Origin: Paragordius varius
Lineage: Eukaryota; Nematomorpha
NCBI GenBank assembly: GCA_964247055.1
Contig: OZ176053.1
Location: forward strand, 12,462,001 to 12,526,000
Reading direction: 5' to 3'
DNA length: 64,000 nucleotides
The notes beneath the pieces are model-generated. The model saw nothing but the letters and a program-made list of their open reading frames with translations. It was not told the DNA's origin and ran no database searches. Of the stretch, positions 51,211 to 64,000 are shown in pieces (positions within the stretch are counted from its first letter, which is position 1; every line of letters starts with the position of its first letter). A program made the translations under genes and the position numbers.

Positions 51211-51860
51211 ATGAGATACTGCCTGTTTCTTTTTTATAAAATTCCCTCACAGCAAAGTGATTTCCGGAATAACATAATTATTGTTATATCTTTTTGTCTG
51301 TATTCCTACTCTTTTGTTTTCCCTATCTTAAAAAGTTTTATTACCACTAAGCTTCATCTTCCAATTTTTAAAATTTGTCATTTTTCTTGGCATTTAATTA
51401 AATGTGTCCGTGCTTAATGCTTTTACACAAAATGAATCGCCCCTTTTTGTGTATCCGTTAATTTTGCGAAATTTATTTTATATTATAATAGTTTTACCTG
51501 CAAACTGTTACTGTCGTTTAGTTCAAAGGTATTTTACTTCACAAATGGTTGAAAACAGCCCTTCAGTGAAATATAATTTACCTGCGCCTACTTATAAATG
51601 TTTACTAGACTTTAACTAAACAAATTGAGTATTAAAGTTCTGCTTACTAATGGATTGTCTTAAGATCAAACTTATTACAATCCCCTTTTAATTAGAAATA
51701 TTAAATATTTTATCCATTATTTTTTGTCCCATAGTAATTGAATTAATTCATTAATTAATAATTATTTTTTTCATAATGTTTTTTCCAGACTGTATAAGCG
51801 GAACGGAAAATTTATCAATCCGCCAATTGTTTAAAAAAACTCGCTTCCTCCTGAAGAACA
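51211..51860 (+). CDS. Exon-like ORFs of an unrecognised gene
   Basis: Two overlapping frames look protein-like. The first (51211-51417) encodes hydrophobic sequence (NNIIIVISFCLYSYSFVF). The second (about 51407-51619) contains PLILRNLFYIIIVLPANCYC and, across a possible 30-nt GT-AG intron at 51528-51557 with matching phase, SPSVKYNLPAPTYKCLLDF. A further exon-like piece after TTTTTTCCAG at 51789 encodes CISGTENLSIRQLFKKTRFL and ends in a GT donor at about 51860. This would fit a membrane protein gene, but I do not recognise it and the joins are unproven. Confidence 0.25.
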
Positions 51861-52029
51861 GGTTAGTTAGCCTTAAACCATATATGGTTCCTAAGTAGTT
51901 ATAATAAAGTTTCATTTACATGTTGAATTCGAACAAATAATACATTTTTAAATTTGAATATGAACTTAATAACCAATGTATTTTCACCTTACAAATTATA
52001 TTCGCCCTCGATTTGAATCATATTGCAAT

Positions 52030-52293
52030 TCTTTCTAGGGAGCATAGATTTCCGATTTAATCTACAGTCCAAAGTCACATCGACATTAACAACACTAATT
52101 CAAAACAACTCAGCTTGTAGAGAGTCCTAGGATCGTTAATACACATATGTTTGCCCATTACGTTCAATCCAATAGGCAATCGCTTTTACCTAACAAAGTC
52201 AATTTGGAAACATTTGAGACAAACTTTAATAATCGCTTGTAAAAGTTGCCGTTGTAGCGGTCTGTGCCGCGTGTGAGACATTATAATGCCCAT
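52030..52293 (-). CDS. Possible small unrecognised gene
   Basis: An ATG at 52293 opens MGIIMSHTRHRPLQRQ..., rich in basic residues, ending at a GT donor at 52189. A possible next exon (after CCTAG, about 52127) encodes TLYKLSCFEL, then a 34-nt GT-AG intron and a short terminal exon ending TAG near 52037. Phases agree, but conservation is unknown and the family is not recognised. It lies opposite to the exon-like frames at 51211-51860. Confidence 0.22.
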
Positions 52294-52794
52294 TTTAAAT
52301 GGGAAATAATTTGTCTGGTTTGTAAAGGAAATTATTTTTATTGGAAAAAATATAAATTCCAACCTTAACAAAATCTTTTAAATCGAGAATTATTTAAATG
52401 TTTTTTTTCATACCCGTTTAAAAATTATAGGTTAAGGAATAAAACACATAATAACTCTTATTAAATTACTATGCTATCCAACTATGTTGCAAAACGGTTC
52501 AATTTTTCATCCATAAAAATAAACTTAATTTGTTTTATATTTGCTCAACCCTGATAAATTTAGTGATTGTTTATATTGATCGTTAAAACACTCTAGCTGT
52601 GCTTGACAAAAATTGTTACTCTTTGGAACTCACTGTTTTGATATAAAAGTAATAAAAGATCCAACGGAATCAGTTTTTAATCATCAACGACCTTTAAGCG
52701 CAAGCTCGCGTTTTTGAAGGATAAAAAGTCCGCTAAAATAAAAAAAAATGGTTTTATCCACACACACTTTGTTTAAAATGTAAAAATAAAAATT

Positions 52795-52867
52795 TGGTTC
52801 CACTGAGGATCGAACTCAGGACCTTTTGCGTGTAAAGCAAACGTGATAACCACTACACTACGGAACC
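52795..52867 (-). tRNA. tRNA-Val (anticodon UAC)
   Basis: The reverse complement folds as a full cloverleaf: acceptor GGTTCCG pairing with the 3' CGGAACC-equivalent stem, A box TAGTGTAGTGG, anticodon loop TTTACAC with anticodon TAC, and B box AGTTCGATCCT. Length is 73 nt with discriminator A, and no intron. It is very close to the animal tRNA-Val(UAC) consensus. A T-rich run just downstream on the minus strand is a Pol III terminator. Confidence 0.96.
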
Positions 52868-52927
52868 GTATTAATAGTATATAATCGTAAAATTTATATA
52901 CAAAATAGAAAAACATTAAAGCGGCTG

Positions 52928-58423
<5,496 letters not shown>

Positions 58424-58576
58424 ATTATTAAAATTTCCTCCAACCTAATAATAGGCAAACGCACAAACCCTATATATAATATATCTTGATTTTATTTATA
58501 TAAGTGTATTGGTTTAATGGTTATATACAAAAATCATCATATATATATATATATATATACGGATATAACAAATTTA

Positions 58577-61500
58577 TTATTTTATTTTAAAAATGTCCTC
58601 ATCTGCTAATACAACATCATTGCTAATTTTGAATGTTTGTTTTCCACTCAATTTTGTTTTCTTATTTGGTTGCATAGTGTGATTTTTTTCCGAAATATTT
58701 TTATTTTGCTTCTTGGATTGCTTTAGATTGAATAATGTATTATTGTAATTTGATATCTAAAGCCAAGAATACATTTTAAAATGTATTAATAGCAAAAAAT
58801 AATATTTATATTAAACAATTTTTGGGTTGTTAATATAATTCAGCTATTATTCAATACTTATATTGCGATATTTAATTATATATAGCATAATTATATTAGA
58901 TATTGAAAATAAAATAAATTATAAATTTGATTAATAGATTTAATATTTTATAATCTTAAACAAATCATTTGAATATGTGGAAAAAATTGATAAAAAATGT
59001 TTACTAAAAAGCTTTTTCTTTTATATTTCATCGCTTTAGCTCGTTCTTAATTCTTTAAATTTACTAATTCCAATCTATCATAATTACAATCCCGATATCG
59101 GTTTCATTTTTAATAAATATCCTATATACCACATAGAAAAGTATATTAAAAGAATTATTTGGATGTTTTATAAAAATAAGGGGGTGAGAAAGAGAAAGAT
59201 AAAACATTGAGTGGTTGTAACAAAAATTTAAAATAATCATTTAGTTTTTTAAAACGGTTTTAAAACCGTCTTCTACGTAAAATACACTAGATCAACTATG
59301 CGCAAATTATACGCGTAGCATTTAACAAGAAATATTTCAGCATATTTATGTTTTTTAGCCTAAATTTATTGATAAAAACCATAAATTTCAAAAATACTGG
59401 TACCTTTTTACGTTGTGTAATCTCGTCAAGTCGCTCCTGAGTTCGCAATTCTTTCCATTTGTAAAAATACTGCTCGAGAGGTGAATCTTTCTCTTGTTTC
59501 CAATTTTCTTCAAATTGAACCATCTGAGTTAATAGAAAGAATATATAAATATAATTAAATAGGTAAAAAGAATTAATAAAATTTATTCAAGCTTTATTTG
59601 TAATATTTAATTATTCAATTACATACCATTTTTTCAATATTGATAGTATTATGATCTTCTGTTGGTAAAAAAATTTGTTTTCTTTTCTCCTTAATAAACT
59701 TGACATTTTCTTCAAGTTTGGTTAAGAGTTGTTTTATGACAGCTCGTTGTGCTGTATTTTTGCTATTTTTTAAGAAAGTTTTTAATTGCGTTCGAAAAAC
59801 CAAAGTTATTTCAGGGAATGCAACGGAATAAACATAGTTGATTGTGTATTCCATTGTTAAATCATATATGCGTCCAATGATTTCATCCTATTCCAAAGAC
59901 AACAAAATATTTTATTGTTAACAAATGTATCCAAATATCAGAATTGTAGGGCAATGGTCACACAATTGTGAGCAAATATATCCCCAAAAGATAATCTCAA
60001 CTCTTTTATAAAATTCTATTTCAGGTTGTAAAAAATAAGGGTGCAAATTGATTATTATTTACTATTATGTGTCATATATTTGTATTCAGAGAGGTTGTAT
60101 GGAAAATATGGTTTTTCGCATAAAACATATTCGTCTTTTACATTCAGAAAGTAATAAGTTAGAAAACAAAATCAATGAGTAAAAAAATTATAATATTTAC
60201 CCTAAAAATTTGTTCACGTAACTGAATAAGGGATGCCTTTAACAATAAATCGAGATTAAGATTTTTGCTGCTTTCTTCGTCAGTAAAAGGGCTATTGAAA
60301 TCTAACAGTTTAGGGATCTATTTGGGTTAAAAAACTAAAATGCTCACTTCAGATATTAAGGGGAGGACAGGAACAAAAACACCGGATTGACAAATAGTAT
60401 TGAGTGAGTTAATGACATTTATCCTTAATGGAATGTATTTTGAGGATGGGACCAGGCTAAATAAATGCATATATTTACTCAGATAATTTGAATTTATGAA
60501 AGTCAATATATTGTATACCATTTACAATTCAAATTCACCCTTGAACAATTCAAATTCACCCTTGAACAATTCAAATTCACCCTTGAACAATTCGAATTCA
60601 CCCTTAAACAATTAAATTCACCCTCAAATAAAATATATGTTTTTAGATTAAAAATTACCAATATTTTTATATATTTTTTAAAAAAAAATTTGTTTTAAAT
60701 TAAAATAATACTGAAAAAAAATAAACTATGCCATAAAAATATATTTCTTATTAATAATGAGTTATTTTAGTTTAACACTTAATTTATTTTTAGAATGGAC
60801 TTGTTCAAGGGTGAATCTAAATTGTTCGAGGGTGTGAATTGTTCAAGGGTGAATTTGAATTGTTAAAGGGTGTATTTGAACTGTAAATGGTATAATTAAA
60901 TTCTTCATATTTAATGTTGTGTGCATGATTGAAGATCACATTCCTGTCGAAATTTAGCCTTGTTTTAATAATAATATCAAGAAAAAAGCATGATATCAAC
61001 CGAAAAAATATTTAAATTTTTACTAAACCAAAATTGATTAAAATTTAAATATATATTTGCACATTGCTAAAGTATTGTTTGGTTTAACCTATTTTTGAAA
61101 TAATTTGTTATCTGAATACATTTAATTGTTACTTTATAACTCCAACACATAATTGTATGACAGCGCTTCGAAGTTTGCAAATATATTTTTTGAAATTCTG
61201 TGATATTTCGTTTGCGGGTAATTTAGAAAAAATAGAGGGTCCTTTATAAGATTGAGCATCAAAACTGTTTTGTGAAACGAAAAGTGACCAAAGATGCAAA
61301 CAATTAATGTATTGCCAATTGTAAACTCCATTTAAATTTTCCTGCCAATTGATAAAAATATAAAAAAGGAATAATTGATATCTCACGTAAAGTTTAATAA
61401 CAATATAAAACGTATTCATAAAATATAGTATAATAATTAACACTTCGATTCAAATTGGGGTATCTAAATACCCCAGACTATATTTAAGTTAAATTTTTAA

Positions 61501-63163
61501 AAAAACTACTGAAAGAAACGGTCCCATTTAAATTAATGCTTCTATTCTAATCAAAATTATACTAATAGCGGAAATATCTAAATAAAATTTAGTTTTGAAA
61601 AAAAAAGTTCCCTATCAAACTACTTCGACGCCATTTTAATTTTACAACATTTTTGCAAAATATCATGTTTATTGGATTTTTTAGCTAAAATGAAAGCGAT
61701 TTTTTCATTTAAGTCACATCTAACATGGATAGAATCAGAAAGAGGTTTATTTTCTATTATTTTTAGAATTATCTAATACACACATGTTATGTTGACTAAA
61801 TTTTTACCTTGACGTTTTACATATAAAATAAGTAATATCAGTATGTTTGGAATGCAATTTTTTATATATTTCGGTTCATTAATGTTATACCTGTACAAAT
61901 TTTTGTCATGGTTTTATTTCATTCCATATTTTTTGAATTATTTAATTTTAAACAGGCCTGGGATATCCAACTACCCCAATATGTATCGGAGGACTGAAAT
62001 GAATGTGTAATATCCAAGTGTTAAAATTAAAACGCGTATAAATGTCTATTATTTTATTCCACCTGTATACTAGTATAAATAAATTAATCCAGTTTTTTTC
62101 CATTTTATCAAACAAATATCAGTTTAGAACTAATTATTTGTGAAAAAATCTACTTGTTGGTTGGTATTATAGCCATCCTTGAGAGTTTTGGCCATTTGTC
62201 GCAAAATATTGTGAGCGAAAATGCATGAGGAAGCAGGTTTAACATTTAAGATTTCGACAAAAGATTTTTGAAAGAAATGAATAACAGTCAAATTTGACGC
62301 TGTTGGAAACTTCACATTAACTTTGTAATGATTGTACATTTTCTATCATATATAAATTAAGTATATATAATAAATTTGGCTATGCAATAAAATTATTTTT
62401 TTATCAATGACAAGAAATAATATATGTATTTGTATTTCAACAAAATTGTAAAACTAATATAAAATTAGGGAAAATAAATTAAATTTTTTAACATTAAATA
62501 CTAATAATGTTACTATGCATATAATTTCAAAAATTGATTTTTTCTTTTTTTTCGGCTTGGATTCTGATTTCAAAATTTTTGATTTGTCTCTAGTTGGACT
62601 GTAATCAAAATATGGTATCGACTTTGATATTATAAGATAGGCGAGGATTTGTACACTTTCATCTGTATCATTGGCCCACTTTGATATCAAAAAATCAAAC
62701 AACTCCTTATAAAGTTTATTAAAGGTAAGAAAAAACAATAACAAAGATTTGATATGATTCATTATGGCTAATAAAGATCCTGTTGATTTTGTTTGAGTTG
62801 CAAACTAAAAATAGAATTAATGTTTTACTTTAAGGATAGAAGCAAGATATTCATAAAATAGGGTTTTATTTTTCTTAAAATTTATGCTAATTATGGCATT
62901 ATCTTTCCAATTTTCTATAGTTTTATCAGTAACATGAAGGTATGTAAACAAAGCTTCTTCTACAGTTTCTAAACAAACAGATATGATTGCGTTAAATGCT
63001 ATGATAACTAAAATAGTTTACTGATTTCATCAATAGGTCGCTCACTTCGAACACATTGATTTAGGGAAGATGTTATTAGAGTCAAATATTTTATTGTTGC
63101 ACGGCCTTCCACCAATTTTTGACCATAAAATTTAATATTTTCTAGCGTTAACTCTGCAGGCAT
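58577..63163 (-). CDS. NOC2L: Nucleolar complex protein 2 (NOC2L), 10 exons seen, N-terminus not found
   Basis: NOC2 is a HEAT-repeat protein that escorts pre-60S ribosomal subunits out of the nucleolus. Exons in gene order: 63163-63046, 63007-62829, 62804-62514, 62342-62154, 61341-61133, 60456-60348, 60317-60201, 59887-59627, 59523-59404, 58756-58577; all phases agree (590 codons). Family matches include AFNAIISVCLETVEEAL, LLLFFLTFNKLYKELF, FQKSFVEILNVKP, VYNWQYINCLHLW, SSKYIPLRINVINSL, GVFVPVLPLISE, IIGRIYDLTMEYT, AFPEITLVFRTQLKTF and SPLEQYFYKW, in the family order. The C-terminus is basic (LKQSKKQNK). The ATG at 63163 is the first in frame, but the ~200-residue acidic N-terminus usual in the family is missing; further upstream exons may lie beyond the LINE at 63390. 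Introns of 24 and 30 nt coexist with MITE-bearing introns of 676 and 812 nt. Confidence 0.9.
60516..60892. mobile_element. TA-flanked MITE with 21-bp subrepeats, copy 2 (377 bp)
   Basis: The tips TACCATTTACAATTCAAATT and the inverted GTAAATGGTA are each flanked by TA. The left end holds about four to five tandem units of TTCAAATTCACCCTTGAACAA; the right end holds the same unit inverted. It sits in the NOC2L intron 60457-61132. Confidence 0.82.
61437..62024. mobile_element. TTAA-flanked MITE, copy 4 (588 bp)
   Basis: It starts TTAACACTTCGATTC and ends CCAAGTGTTAA, in the same orientation and nearly the same length as the 7994 copy. Boxes GGGGTATCTAAATACCCC and GGATATCCAACTACCCC are visible. 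It sits in the NOC2L intron 61342-62153. Confidence 0.82.
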
Positions 63164-63389
63164 GGAGACGAAATGCAAAAGTGCAACAGTTGTAAACTTT
63201 ACATAAGGTATTTATAAACAAAAACATATAATTAACGAAGCCGATTAAGTTATTGAATACTCTAATAAGTATTTAACACTTTGTTACCTTTTCACTTTTA
63301 TCTTATTTCACCTTTTGAGGTAGTGTTATATCCCAGATCTACCACAGTTTAAGTTAATTAAATTAAATGATTATAAAACATTTTTATAA

Positions 63390-64000
63390 TGTCCAGATTA
63401 TAAATCTGCGCATATTGAAAGTATAACAAGGGAAGAAGTCCAGGCTGGTTTAGAAGAGATGTCAATAAATAAGGCTGCAGGTCCAGACGATATTAACATA
63501 AACTGTTGGAAATATTGTCAGGAAAAGGTATTGAATTTTTGGCAGATATTTTTAATAATGTAGTTACTACAGGTATGATACCAACCGAATGGAAGGAGAG
63601 TTTCACTGTTCCCATTTTCAAGGGTAAAGGAGATATTAATGATTGTAATAATCACAGAGGGATAAGATTGATGTCGCATACAATGAAGTTATTTGAGAAA
63701 GTACTAGAGAAAAGAATAAGAAAAATGGTTAGTATTGAGGGTAATCAATTTGGTTTTATTCCAGGAAAATCCACTATTGACCCAATTCACGCGGTAAGAA
63801 GGCTAATCGAGAAGCATATAGAAATGAAAAAGGAGTTGCATGGTATTTGTATTGATAATGAAAAGGCGTTTGACAGAATACCTCGGAGCACAATATGGTG
63901 GAGCTTAAGACGGAAAAAGGTCCCTGAAAGTTACATAATGATTTTAAAAAGCCTGTACGAATCACACCAAACCAAAATTAAAACACACCAGGGGATATCA
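63390..64000 (+). mobile_element. LINE reverse transcriptase, cut by the window end
   Basis: The plus strand encodes the start of a non-LTR RT domain: ITREEVQAGLEEMSINKAAG followed by PDDIN, then, after a frame change near 63530, the EWKESFTVPIFKGKGD block, CNNHRGIRLMSHTMKLFEK, FGFIPGKSTIDPIHAVRRL and the catalytic-region motif GICIDNEKAFDRIP (first active-site Asp kept; the usual Leu is Asn). The style matches the C-terminal LINE fragments elsewhere in the window, so it may be the same family. It continues past 64000. Confidence 0.9.

Noticed and set aside
60513-60620. Possible CRISPR-like short repeats
   Set aside because: Units are directly adjacent with no unique spacers, occur inside a TA-flanked MITE, and the genome is eukaryotic.
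63007-63046. A 14-nt intron near the NOC2L N-terminus (GTAAACTATTTTAG)
   Set aside because: Shorter than any credible spliceosomal intron; a 38-nt intron with a GTGAGC donor and the same acceptor keeps phase and is preferred.

Overview
This is an AT-rich eukaryotic nuclear window from an animal. Abundant GT-AG introns and animal-type proteins (tetraspanin, an abLIM/UNC-115-like LIM plus villin-headpiece protein, MOB2, an SLC44 transporter) point to a metazoan. Its most telling trait is intron size: 26 of the introns resolved here are only 22-30 nt long, while others in the same genes run to hundreds or thousands of bases. Very short introns with high AT suggest a miniaturised parasitic animal (dicyemid, orthonectid or myxozoan). 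That placement is inference; the sequence alone does not settle the taxon.

Layout. 260-6162 (-): a complete 19-exon SLC44/choline-transporter-like gene. 8648-9852 (+): a complete MOB2 gene. 10408-11284: exon-like fragments of an unrecognised gene. 12779-15109: a degraded Helitron-like element with internal repeats. 15407-16566 (-): a complete six-exon tetraspanin. 20184-22271 (+): a complete ER Hsp70 (BiP) with a signal peptide and HDEL. 22971-23960 (-): exons of an unrecognised gene. 24011-25897: a Helitron-like element directly abutting a 5'-truncated LINE. 27150-29140: repeats. 29501-36063 (+): a 13-exon LIM/headpiece protein. 37100-50000: an expanded ubiquitin-specific protease (USP) locus, with two intact copies in inverted orientation, a ruined third copy between them, and three mariner remnants. 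51211-52293: unrecognised exon-like ORFs. 52795-52867 (-): tRNA-Val(UAC). 52928-58423 (+): a complete seven-exon SDHB gene whose long introns hold Helitrons. 58577-63163 (-): most of a NOC2L gene whose long introns hold MITEs. 63390-64000 (+): a LINE reverse transcriptase cut by the window edge.

The genes are unrelated housekeeping and signalling genes, not an operon or pathway. They share the same intron architecture: a basal class of about 22-30 nt and a long class, several members of which contain recognisable mobile elements. Four repeat families recur: Helitron-like elements with shared 5' TC and 3' hairpin-CTAG ends, TTAA-flanked MITEs, TA-flanked MITEs with 21-bp subrepeats, and LINE 3' ends. 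No retrovirus, LTR element, Polinton, CRISPR array or rRNA was recognised.
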